This document shows, piece after piece, positions 32,403 to 42,260 of a DNA stretch of 64,000 nt. The stretch covers positions 248,001 to 312,000 of the forward strand of contig CANTFK010000966.1 of the NCBI GenBank assembly GCA_947646735.1, written 5' to 3'. Source of the DNA: Peronospora farinosa (lineage: Eukaryota; Oomycota; Peronosporomycetes; Peronosporales; Peronosporaceae). The first letter of the stretch is position 1. Each line of letters starts with the position of its first letter. Under the pieces are notes generated by a model that saw only the letters and a program-made list of their open reading frames with translations, was not told the origin of the DNA and ran no database searches. A program made the translations under genes and the position numbers.

Positions 32403-32932
32403 TTACCGGAGGCCGATCTGGATCGAAGTGTCTGAGGATCGGGGTATTAGCGATCTTGGCTTTCAACATGGTAAATGCGATCATCGCTTTTTCCCATCGA
32501 GTCCGTCCTTCTGGATCTGGATCGTCCCCAATATCGAACTTTTGATCTGAATCATTCCTGGTTGCGACAGTCGAATCCAATGCATTCATCTTATCAGAAC
32601 AGCGGATTTCATGGAAATCTGCTTCCCTTAATTCATATAGCACTGACGCATAAATCGCAAAGTCTTCGACAAATCGACTATAGTAATTCAAGCTTCCCAG
32701 AAACGATTGCATCGATCGCAACGTTTTTGGGAACGGAATATTTCACCAGCGATCCCAAATCCTTTGGATGAGCTTCGATTCCTGCAAGTGAGACTTGATG
32801 ACCCAGGTAATTCACTTTACGTCGTCCCCAGAAACGTTTAGCGAGACTGATCGACAAATTCCATTCATTGCATACTTCTAGCAATCGCTTTACCTTATCA
32901 TATAAGGAGGCCCACGAGGTTGCTGGAATCAA
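32296..32932 (-). pseudogene. pol: A5 RT thumb/connection, in two frames
   Basis: IPATSWASLYDKVKRLLEV and YLGHQVSLAGIEAHPKDL (32932-32678), then SMQSFLGSLNYYSRFVEDFA (32721-32296). A base is missing at about 32935, so the YIDDIL active-site codons (NYIDDILIPA) are present but out of frame with the upstream RT. Frame also changes near 32715 and 32335. Confidence 0.85.
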
Positions 32933-35376
32933 TATATCATCAATATAATTCGGCCGAGCACGGATGGCTTCTGGCTAGTATCCGGTTCGCCTTCAGTGAA
33001 TACATCCACCAGCTTTGGCAATTCCGTTAACGTATCAGTGGAGTCGAGTGATCCTGTGGTAATTGCTTCTGGATCCGTACCGATCTTGAGGTATCCATAC
33101 AGTGCATTATCAATTAGGCGTTGGTAAATCTGCGGAGCGTTTTTTAGCCCAAACGGCATTCGTAACCACTCGAACAGGCCTGACGGCGTGATAAAAGCAG
33201 AAATCATCCTCGCTCGCTCTGTCATTTCCACGACCCAAAATCCACTGGCCATATCCAACGAACAATACCACATAGATTTATCCATATCTTGCAATAACTC
33301 GCTAATCAGAGGCATAGGATACACCATCAGTCTCGTGAGCTGATTCACCCGCCGATAGTCAATGCATAACCGAATGTCGACACCATTCTTTTTTATGATT
33401 ACCACAATCGGCGAAGCCCATGGTGATGTCGACGGCTGGATAATCCTGGCTGATAGTAATCCTTTGATCAAGTCAGCTAACTTCTCGCGAAATTTGGGAG
33501 CGACCGGTCGTACTCGTTGTGCGATCGGGTGTGCTCCACCAACATCGATATCACATACTGCTCCTCGAGCTGCAGGAGGAAGCGCGTTTCCTTTGCCAAT
33601 GAGTAAGTGTCGGTTCGCCCAAATCAATTGCCGTAGAACTTCCTGGTCCTTGGTTAAAGGAACTCCCGGATCGCCCACTTGGATATCATCAATCGTAACT
33701 GCTTCGGTGGATGACACAATCTCAGGCAAGACAGCCATATGCTGATCCACATCTTCGGCATACAATTCACCACTCTCGTGATAATACATCGAGTCTTCAG
33801 GCTTCATCTTTACACTTCCTCCGGCTAGAATACATTCGTCGTTGATAGTAGTATCACTAGCTTGCTCCTGTTCTCGCAGATCGCGATCCCGATCAGCCAG
33901 ATCGCGGTCATTAACTACCGGATCGGCCAGATCGCGGTCATTGATTGCCAGATCAGCCAGATCGCGGTCATGGATTGCCAGATCAGCCAGATCGCGGTCA
34001 TTAACTACCGGATAGGCCAGATCGCAGTCCTCAATTGTCGGATCGGGGTCATCGCGATCCAGATCGGCCAGATCGCGGTCATTGATTGCCAGATCAGCCA
34101 GATCGCGGTCATTAATTGTCGGATCGCGCTCCATACATTTCGGTGTATAGTTATTGTGAGTGTAATTTTCTTCACCCCACGGCCCTTTCACGTGATCGAC
34201 ATTTGACATCCCTCTGATCGCATTGATTACCCATGGAGATTGCGCTACTTGCTCGCTTTCATCTTCGATCACCCGATCTTCTACATTGTTTCCACCGATT
34301 TCTCTTATCGCATCGCATTCATCATTGGATCGTGTCGTGGGTTTCACCGTTTCCGTAGTCCTTTCTTCTGCTTCCTCTTTTGAGCGTGTTAAGATCCTCT
34401 TCGGCGTAGGGTACGAAGGATGGTCCACTAGCGGTCCGGTATATTCCTCCAGTATTTCTTCTTCTCGATCCGTTGTCGCTTCGAACGCTAATGTCTGCCA
34501 TTCGTTATACCGACGCGATCCCACCGAGACATATCCTGGGGACCGAGGTATCATATCAGCGACCATCCACCAACCTAATGGCGATCCATGACTTAAAATC
34601 ACTTCTTGATCGCCGATATTAGTCAGCTGTAGATGCTTGATCTGACCTGGTCCCGTAGTTACTGTAGGTACCCACTTCGGATCGCGCCTCACCCAGATCT
34701 TGGCTTTAGGAGGACTAACTCCGATCTTCACTTCGGTCGATTTGCCCACGGGAATCACCACATATTGATCTGGAATTGTGATCGCTTGTATGGTCGCCCG
34801 ATAAGGAGGTCTTCGTCCATTCAGAAGGATCCTGACCTCATCAGGAAAACAAAGTGTTCCATCTGCTAAATCCAGGCGTATTCCAGCTGGGACCATGAAA
34901 TCCATTCCAAGGATCGCGTCTTGACCTACTTGATCTCCTACCCAAGCATCAAAATAATCGACTAGCGATCCATTTAGCGTGATCTTGATTCTTGTACGAC
35001 CGTCCGTCATGTATGTGTTCTCACCAATCCCAACACATTCTTGCCTCTGACTCTCGTCAATGACACATCCTACCTTACGAGCAAAGGTGGTGTCGACGAT
35101 TGAGACTTCGGCTCCAGAATCAAACAACATAGTCGCCTTTTCATTGTTGATCTTGCCCGTTGCCTTGGCTTGCTTGAACCACTTTCCTGGGGTATGATAT
35201 TTCCAATACCCCCGTGATTCACCTGGTGCTAAGTCGAGCTCCATTTTCGCAGGCGATCGGGCATATTCATCAACTCTTACGACGCTTGATATTGAACGCA
35301 GAAATTTTGAATCTTCACATGTATTATTCGGGTCGATCTGAGTGTTAACGCCCTGATCTGTCGATCTTCTTTCCAC
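32929..35376 (-). CDS. pol: A5 protease, repeat linker and RT fingers/palm
   Basis: One open frame of 815 residues. Protease: TMLFDSGAEVSIVD (D86-S-G) and ILGMDFMVPAGI. Then GYVSVGSRRYNEWQTLAF, an acidic linker with NDRDLADLAI repeats (33870-34135), and ESGELYAEDVDQH. RT from about residue 590: LPPAARGAVCDIDVGGAHPI, STSPWASPIVVIIKKNGVDI, CIDYRRVN, CSLDMASGFWVVEM and MPFGLKNAPQIYQRL. It ends LGRIILMIY by frameshift just before the YIDD motif. The frame is open upstream to the gag stop. Confidence 0.9.
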   Translation of the reverse strand: MERRSTDQGVNTQIDPNNTCEDSKFLRSISSVVRVDEYARSPAKMELDLAPGESRGYWKYHTPGKWFKQAKATGKINNEKATMLFDSGAEVSIVDTTFARKVGCVIDESQRQECVGIGENTYMTDGRTRIKITLNGSLVDYFDAWVGDQVGQDAILGMDFMVPAGIRLDLADGTLCFPDEVRILLNGRRPPYRATIQAITIPDQYVVIPVGKSTEVKIGVSPPKAKIWVRRDPKWVPTVTTGPGQIKHLQLTNIGDQEVILSHGSPLGWWMVADMIPRSPGYVSVGSRRYNEWQTLAFEATTDREEEILEEYTGPLVDHPSYPTPKRILTRSKEEAEERTTETVKPTTRSNDECDAIREIGGNNVEDRVIEDESEQVAQSPWVINAIRGMSNVDHVKGPWGEENYTHNNYTPKCMERDPTINDRDLADLAINDRDLADLDRDDPDPTIEDCDLAYPVVNDRDLADLAIHDRDLADLAINDRDLADPVVNDRDLADRDRDLREQEQASDTTINDECILAGGSVKMKPEDSMYYHESGELYAEDVDQHMAVLPEIVSSTEAVTIDDIQVGDPGVPLTKDQEVLRQLIWANRHLLIGKGNALPPAARGAVCDIDVGGAHPIAQRVRPVAPKFREKLADLIKGLLSARIIQPSTSPWASPIVVIIKKNGVDIRLCIDYRRVNQLTRLMVYPMPLISELLQDMDKSMWYCSLDMASGFWVVEMTERARMISAFITPSGLFEWLRMPFGLKNAPQIYQRLIDNALYGYLKIGTDPEAITTGSLDSTDTLTELPKLVDVFTEGEPDTSQKPSVLGRIILMIY
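33870..34135. repeat. A5 protease-RT linker repeats
   Basis: About nine units of 27-30 bp around gccagatcgcggtcattga encoding NDRDLADLA. Again built on GATCGCG. Confidence 0.9.
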
Positions 35377-35397
35377 AAATGCATAAATGCAGAGCCT

Positions 35398-35448
35398 ACA
35401 ACGCTCGGATCGTACCAGATTACAACCTGGCGAGCGTCCTACTTTAAC
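35398..35448 (-). promoter_or_regulatory. A5 gag-pol -1 frameshift signal
   Basis: Sense: G_TTA_AAG (35448-35442), then TAG (35441-35439), then a stem with arms acgctcg and cgagcgt. The -1 frame is open across the stop: VGRSPGCNLVRSERCRLC, then IYAFVERRSTDQ into protease. GUUAAAC, one base different, is a known -1 slippery site. Same layout in A2. Confidence 0.6.
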
Positions 35449-36901
35449 ATTTCTTCAGCCTTCGGCGGAAGCATTCCAGCATGCTTGGTTGGGACATACC
35501 ACTTGCGTATCATGTTGTAGAATTCTTCCATTCGACATTTTCCATGCTCATGGATATCTCCGCAGGCAGCACAGGTGTAAAAACACTTGTCCGAAGGATG
35601 TCCCTTACGACCACACTTATGACACGTTAGTCTCTTCCAGCATCCACGATCATTGTGTTTCCTCGACCCACAATGGGTACAAGCCTTCTGAGACCCCACG
35701 CGATCTGGACCGCGATCTTGATCCAAATGGTCTGATCCCGCACGTTGATCACTATATTTCTTCACGCGATCTGGTACTGTGGTCACACATAAGTTGCGTC
35801 GATCTGTTTCGGCGTCTGATCCACTAATATCCGAGTCTGACTCACTGCTACTGCCTTCCAGGCGGATTGCTCTCACAGCACGAGTTGGTTTCGAGGGTGC
35901 CGGAGTGGATGCCGACGCTGATCGCTGACGAAATTTGCTCGACCCCATTGCACTCGGATACTGTCTTCCTCCATGCGTTGATATGTTCGCAGAGTTTCTT
36001 CCATATCATCGGCGTCTCCAAGGCGTAGCAACGTCAACTGCTTAGCCAGATCGCGATCGTCAAGTGTACCAATAAAATGTTCCACATGCTCTCGGCGAAT
36101 TGAGGGCGATCCCTCCCGAATGGGAATTTTTGCTCGGATCGCGGCCACATTCAGTCGATACAAATATTCCAATGGCGTTTCATCGGATCGCTTCTTCGCA
36201 TGATAGTATTGTCTCCCGACAGACATACCATATCCACAATACTGGATCATGAAGGTTTCCAGCAACGGCTTCCATGAATTCCGGGTGGATCGGCTTAGCT
36301 GGCTATACCAATTTCGTGCCGGCCCCGTAAGTAAATCACCAAATACTAGACATTTTTCATCATCCGGGGCTTGGTCGCGTAAGAACGCCGACTTGGCCTT
36401 GTTGACCCAACTTCTCGCCCGATCTTCGTCCTTGTCCCGTCCTGTGAATTCTTTCAGGTCTGCGATCGCAGACATTCGAATCCGCTGCGTGACAAGTCCA
36501 CCATTAGGTACAGCGCCTGCACTTGCGACTTGTGGCCGTCTTAGATCCTCCAGACCCAAATCGTCTGGATCGTAATTATTGGATCGCGATTGACGCGATC
36601 CGGCCGATTCCATATCCACATTCGAAATGCAAACTTTTGGGGTGTTTGTAGGGATCGCGGATCGACTAGCGATCATGCGAGCTTGGTCCTGCTCGTACTT
36701 TCTCATGGCAGCTTCAAAATAGGATTGCAATTGACCTGATCCAGTCACATTCATGTCTTCAGCTGTGAGTGCCGTCGTCGATTGTTCTCTGGCCTTAATC
36801 GGTGCCAGTCGCTCGCGAATATGCGCTGTATCAGCCGGTCCAAGTGACATTCGCTGCATATTAATCGAGTCGTCCCACTCCCCTTCGGCTTCCGCTGACA
36901 T
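35439..36901 (-). pseudogene. gag: A5 gag capsid and nucleocapsid
   Basis: Capsid 36901-35873: MSAEAEGEWDDSINMQRMSL start, then KDEDRARSWVNKAKSAFLRD, GRQYYHAKKRSDETPLEYLY, LGDADDMEETLRTYQRME. One shift near 35900 leads to the nucleocapsid (to 35439): CTHCGSRKHNDRGC and CHKCGRKGHPSDKC are CX2CX4HX4C knuckles, and a third CAACGDIHEHGKC is a variant. Ends MLPPKAEEMLK and TAG. Apart from the single shift it is intact. Confidence 0.9.
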
Positions 36902-36910
36902 ATATTGTGA

Positions 36911-37732
36911 CTATCCAGTATGATATCCTTTTGGTATATCTGCAATCGGCTGGATCGTCTGATCCACCGGATCGCACTCTCCAGTTAGCGGAACTAGCTT
37001 CGAAAACAGAGATCGCCCTGCTTGGATCACCCGATCATGATCGCATTCCAACAGCACCTGCGCGTCAAAAGCTCCAGCGGTGAATCCAGCGTTCTGGAGC
37101 AACTCCATAAGCCGACGGATCGCTTCCAACTGGTTCGTTGTCGGAATGGGAGCTGAAATTGGTCCTCGTAGCGATCCAATCAGCTTCGGTTTCAAAATCT
37201 TTAGAACGGGATCGCTTGACAACAAATCTTTAAGCGCCTTCCAATGAAAACACCATTCCAGCTGATCCAGTTGCCATCCTTTCGCTTTGTCCTCCTCATG
37301 CGCCAGCTTCATGTCTGCATCATCATGATCCGACTCAGGCGCCTTCATCTTTATTCGAGATGGCTTCGAATTCTTCTTCTTCTTCTTCAAATTCGGAGTG
37401 GTTTTGGATAAATTTCCTTCGGTTTTAACCGTAGGATTTTTATCCAGCGGATCGCGTTGCAAAACGCGATCCGCAGGGGTCCTCGAAAGGACCTGGGAAG
37501 GGGGTAGAGGTTTTTCTTCCAGATCAATCTCTTGATCTTCCTCCTTGGTTTTCTTTTCATCTGCGCCCCTCCCAAAACGCTGATGATCCGGGGATCTTTT
37601 TTCTTCACAAGTCTGCGGTGATCCCTTTGCCGCTGACGCTTCAATCCCAGGTTCAATTTTGACCTTTACATCTTCTCTCAGGGACTCACGGTGAAATCCC
37701 GAGTCACCAGAAGATCCGGGCACGCGCACCAT
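36911..37732 (-). CDS. A5 ORF1: N-terminal Gag domain
   Basis: 273 residues from the ATG at 37732, which overlaps the primer-binding site, to TAG at 36911. MVRVPGSSGDSGFHRES, a Lys/Glu/Pro-rich stretch (NLKKKKKNSKPSRIKMKAPE), then the family domain WCFHWKALKDLLSSDPVLKI and LMELLQNAGFTAGAFDAQVL. The capsid ATG lies 9 bp after the stop in another frame, and A1 shows the same break, so ORF1 may be a separate protein or be joined by reinitiation. Confidence 0.75.
   Translation of the reverse strand: MVRVPGSSGDSGFHRESLREDVKVKIEPGIEASAAKGSPQTCEEKRSPDHQRFGRGADEKKTKEEDQEIDLEEKPLPPSQVLSRTPADRVLQRDPLDKNPTVKTEGNLSKTTPNLKKKKKNSKPSRIKMKAPESDHDDADMKLAHEEDKAKGWQLDQLEWCFHWKALKDLLSSDPVLKILKPKLIGSLRGPISAPIPTTNQLEAIRRLMELLQNAGFTAGAFDAQVLLECDHDRVIQAGRSLFSKLVPLTGECDPVDQTIQPIADIPKGYHTG
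37716..37731 (-). other. A5 primer-binding site
   Basis: Sense TGGTGCGCGTGCCCGG, one base after the LTR end CCACCACA. Confidence 0.8.
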
Positions 37733-39234
37733 TGTGGTGGAGTGGAATTCGCAAAATTGCTGATGCGATCCCAACTCTCCACTGGCGCCCGGACGACCGA
37801 CTAACGGAGGGGGTACCCCGATTCCGTGTGTATAGCCTTCCTCACCTTGTGTACCCGTCGGTAGGGCGATTTGCTCTCTTCTCGGTAGACTTGAGTCGAT
37901 GTTGAACTTGATTGTGTTAGGGATAGGTGGGGGGCGATCGCGTGGAATTCCTCACACGATCGCAGTTGTTCTTGGGGTGCTCTATTTGAGTCGCCCTGAT
38001 CTCCCTTGAGATCGCCTTGTCCAAAATGTAGATACTTGATCCGCTTGCCTTCTGACCACTTGAGCCGTCTCGCGATCTTGTATCTGGACTTCTTAGTCCT
38101 CTGCGTCCAATCGCAGCTTGAGTTGTTTTGTTGAGAATTCTTGCAATCCCTGGCCAAACAATCCAGGGATATCACTTGCGTAGTATGTAGACTTCCTTGA
38201 GACGTCGGGAGGCCAAAGAATCCAGCCCGGAAGAGAAGTCGACACGTGTATTTAGAAGCAAATTGAACTCTGTTAATGTTAACCAATCAAATACCAAAAC
38301 CTATGATCTTGACTATCTGTAGCTCAGGATCTGTTGCCACGTATCGCCCTTTCGGAAAAAATCAGATCTCGGAATGTGGTCCACTCCAATATCGCCGCGA
38401 TCTGGATCGCTACCTCGCTCGGATATAATACCATTTTAGTACCAGATCGCGGTACTAAATAATTAGTACCAGATCGCGGTACTAATAATTAATATCGGAT
38501 CGCGATACTAATAATTAATATCGGATCGCGATACTAATAATTAGTACCAGATCGCGGTACTAATAATTAATATCGGATCGCGGTACTAAATAATTGATAT
38601 CGGATCGCGATACTAAATAATTAATATCGGATCGCGATACTAAATAATTAATATCGGATCGCGATACTAAATAATTAATATCGGATCGCAGTACTAATAA
38701 TTAATATCGGATCGCGATACTAAATAATTAATATCGGATCGCGGTACTAATAATTAATATCGGATCGCGATACTAATAATTAGCATCGGATCGCGATAGC
38801 ATCGGATCGCGATCCGCCGGATCACGACTTGTCCTCTTCACCGTTTCTCAGGGTCATGTGAGATAGTTCATCTATGTGACATGTCATATCCACCATTCCA
38901 GTCCTCCATAGCGACGTGATCCACACCAGACCGTCCTCCACATGCTTGGATGTACCCATCTTCCTCCTTAGCGACCGCGTTCACGCGGATCGCCATCGGA
39001 AATACTGGAGATCGCAATAGCGTAGTTCCTAGGCCATATTTGACCCCACATAGAAGTGCAAACTACACCATTCACTGTTTTCCATCCCATTTGACATCGT
39101 CTTGAAACCTTTCTGCGAGATCGCGACTCATCAATATTGGCCACGAGATCGCGACTCATTAATATTGGCCATTTCGGACTTAACCGAAAATATGCGATCA
39201 CACTTGGCGAAATTCACTCCTTCACTTCGCCACA
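37733..39234 (-). repeat. A5 5' LTR
   Basis: 1,502 bp, plus-strand ends TGTGGTGGAGTGG and CACTTCGCCACA. Promoter of the element by position. Nearly identical to 26696-28155. Confidence 0.95.
38433..38808. repeat. 26-27-bp GATCGCG array in the A5 5' LTR
   Basis: Thirteen units plus a partial one, against twelve in the 3' LTR. The order of unit variants differs between the two arrays. Confidence 0.9.
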
Positions 39235-40675
39235 GAAACGAGGGAGACGACCTAGTCATAACTGCCAGATTGGTGATACCTTAGAGTCTCCAGGACGATG
39301 TCCTCCATCACTATCATACGAGTTTGGAAGGCGGCCATCAGGGAATCGGGCGTACTTATCATCGAATTCGACGATATTGTCATTGGAGAGGTCTATTCCG
39401 GAGCGTCCAGAAATATGTGGGTCAGTGCATGGATTGTGAGACTGGAAAAGGGAGGACCACTTTACAAGGGAAGTCTCCGGGGAATGTTAAAGCGACGTAC
39501 CCTTTCCAAATTATCGCGATGGACCACATACCATCTCTCTCCAAGTCGTATAAAGGAAATACGGAATTACTGATCTGGGCCGACCTGTTCACAGCTTATG
39601 TGATGGCTAAGGCTAGTGCGTCACGGAAAGCCTATACAGTAGCTAAGGGGTATGAAGAATGCGTTTCCGCAGTTTTGGCGCCAGTGAGACGATCTGTCAC
39701 GATCGGGAACCGGGGTTTATGGCGGACTTCTTCCGAGCGTTCAGTCGTATGGTGGGTCAACGTCAGAGAGCAACCATGGCCTACCGACCTCAAGTGAACG
39801 GCACTGCGGAGAGAATGGTCCAGACTCTAACAAGATCGCTCAAGATGTACGTAGCCGACGTGGGACAGCGAGACTGGGATGAATACGCGGAACGTTTAAC
39901 GTTCTCTTTAAACACGGCTCAAGACAGAGTGCGGGAGAAGACACCGTTTTATCTGGTCCATGGATGTGATGCTAGGACTACTCTTGAGACTATGTTACCG
40001 TTGGTGAACACTCGACGTCGAGAATCAGGACCTCGGAGATGAAGATATCGGATTCAAAGTCACTATCAGCGAGCAAGAGACCAAGTCAACGAGAATTTAC
40101 GGGCGGCTAGTCAGGCTCGGGTGCAAGCGCAACATGAAGGGGTAGTCGGCCACGAAATTCAGCCAGGGGCCCGGGTATGGCTATACTCGGACCGAGTGAA
40201 AGAGGGGTATGCCAAGAAATTGGCCCACCTATGGCACGGACCGTTCCGAGTCCAGGAGTTAGTTGGAGACCATGCCGTACGTTTGGAATTACGAGGTACA
40301 GAATACAGACTATTCCCAATCGTGCACATCTCCAAGCTCAAGCCCGTCAGAGAGTTCCCCGATCGACCGAACAGCGAGCTGAAAGTCGATGGAACAGATC
40401 GAGTTGACTTCGACGAATGTCTGCTACCAGAAGACAGCTGGGTGCGGGAATTGGAAGAGGGCGAGTATGAAGTCGAAGAAATTTTAGAGAGTCGTACAGG
40501 CAAGAAGACTCGGTATGGGAGGCAACAACGAGAATTCCTCGTGCAATGGAAGGGACACCCTGACCCCTCGTGGGTGGACGAAGTGGATCTGAATTGCGGA
40601 GCTTTACTCCGAGACTTTGAGCACAAGAAGACAAGCCATAACCGCTTCGAAGTAATGCAAAGCCATGAAAACTAG
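39235..40675 (+). pseudogene. pol: A4 integrase, right piece, and chromodomain-like tail
   Basis: Continues ARLVIPE, then HTSLEGGHQGIGRTYHRI with CMDCETGKG, AMDHIPSL, CHDREPGFM and NGTAERMV, all three catalytic residues present. A frame change lies near 39290 and another near 39680. TGA at 40040 replaces the Trp of PRRWRY in A5. The end has VWLYSDRVKEGYAKKLAHLW, FLVQWKGHPDPSWVDEVDL and the stop at 40673. Confidence 0.9.
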
Positions 40676-41190
40676 CAGACTGTAGCAAGATCCTTGGAAG
40701 GTAGACCGGTCCCTCATTGATAGACCTGGTCCCTCATTGGTCGGCCCGGCCCCTTCGTTGGTAGACCTGGGTCGCCTACGGGGAGACCTCGACCTTCCAC
40801 GAGTCAGGTGTATAGAAGAATGGATAACAAAGGAGGAAGATTGCCAAGATCACCTGGAACAGAGGAAAGTATGGCAGAGGAGATGGAAGATGGACAGACG
40901 CTAGAAATAGGATCGAAGTGAAAAGAAGATTCATGTTCAAGGGAAGACCTAAACGGGTGGCCCAAACTTGCCTTTGAGGCGTGGGAATAAAGCTTCAGGA
41001 TGGGGTACAGAAGACAACCGATATTTAGTAAGCCACAGCCACGCGGAATCCGACACCCGAAGGGCCTCAAGCAGGTCGACTGGGTCCGACCCCTCTTCAC
41101 GACCAGAGAACCAATAAACCACACGGCGGGTTCGAGGAAGATGACGGAAGAGGGGGTCCAGGAAAATGTCGAGATCGCAGTGGCCCTTGC
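40676..41190. repeat. A4 spacer with gaccaatgaggg-type minisatellite
   Basis: Four to five copies of ggtccctcattggtagacc at 40710-40800, inverted relative to the plus-strand LTR unit in A3. The rest (40800-41190) separates pol from the antisense gene stop and shows no gene. Confidence 0.7.
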
Positions 41191-42176
41191 TCATCCCAAT
41201 GAAGATAAGGTCGACCACCTCCCACCACGCTCGAGTCGCCCAACTCCGACGCTTCTTCTTGATCGGGCCGAGGTTGGGGAATGGTTGGGACTTGAATCAT
41301 GGAGACTTGGGGACGTAGATGTTTTTCGAATGCGCTTGAGCACGGGCTGATCCGAGTCAGAAATTTTTCGCTGGCGCTTGTTCCGTTGTGGAGATACTTC
41401 ACTAGAAGCAGCGGCTGGTGACGACGTTGAGGGCGGCGACCCGGTTGGTGTAATATGCTAGACAAACGAGAGAAGAGAGAACTCCGATCCTTAACTTCCT
41501 GCGCAAGTTGATCGCGCTCAATCCGGATCGCGTCAAGCTGAAGTCGGGTATCATGGAGTTGCTGTTTGAATTGGATGTAGCGAGACTTAAATTGGCTCTC
41601 GGAATCTTTGGCTTGAGCAGCCTGTTCATTGGCCGACTTGGCTGAATCAAGCGCAGCTGCCAGCTTGTTCTGGACGGCAGCCAGCTGGAATTGAAAACGC
41701 TCCTCGGCCTTGTGGCGAGCTGCTGTGGCGTCGAGTAGAGAGGAACGCAGATCCGCGATCTCCATCTCCAGCTGGCCGATCTGTTCCAGTTCTTGGCGAT
41801 ACTCCTCTGCCGATCGAGTCGCAATCTGCAATTCGCAGCACAAGGAATCATACTTGTATGACACGAATTTCGCGAAACTTCCAGCCAATTCACGATCAGC
41901 TTGAATCTCGCGTTCTAAACGAGCGCAGCGAGTTTCTTGGGTGTGCAATGCATCGTAAAGTGCTTCGTAATTGTCCAATACGTCCTTCTGGGTGTTAAGC
42001 AGTCGAAGAGTTGGTCAATTTGGGCCTTCAAAGCAGCCCGATCCGTGGTCGGAATGACCCTCGCCCGACCACCAGGATAAACTTGCAAGCGATCGTGGAG
42101 TGGGCGCGATCGACGGTTGGTGGGAATCCGCGATTCGGTTAGAGGGCCCAGAAGCTTGACGTGGGAATGTCGACAT
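41191..42176 (-). pseudogene. A4 antisense accessory gene
   Basis: Opposite to A4. ATG at 42176 (MSTFPRQASGPSNRIADS). A shift near 42020 leads to the coiled coil: LHTQETRCARLEREIQADRE, LEQIGQLEMEIADLRSSLL, KLAAALDSAKSANEQAAQAK, QLDAIRIERDQLAQEVKD (41960-41480). After shifts near 41470-41400 a bipartite nuclear-localisation-like segment reads KRQRKISDSDQPVLKRIRK (near 41370-41315), then Ser/Pro-rich to a stop at 41191. Same order as A5, whose sequence is diverged, so the architecture is kept. Confidence 0.7.
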
Positions 42177-42260
42177 GTTGAGAACGGATATTTGAGCGAA
42201 GGAGTAGAATATGCACGGATACACCAGCACTGTATGCCGGTGATCAGCGCAGGGGACGGC

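Larger units (their letters stand above)
26696..39234 (-). mobile_element. A5: full-length family A element
   Basis: 12.5 kb with two LTRs, GAAA flanking both ends (26692-26695 and 39235-39238), primer-binding site, gag, pol and antisense gene. The two LTRs differ by about a dozen positions outside their tandem arrays, so it is the youngest large insertion here. It lies in A4 integrase in the opposite direction. Pol carries three single-base frameshifts. Confidence 0.95.
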
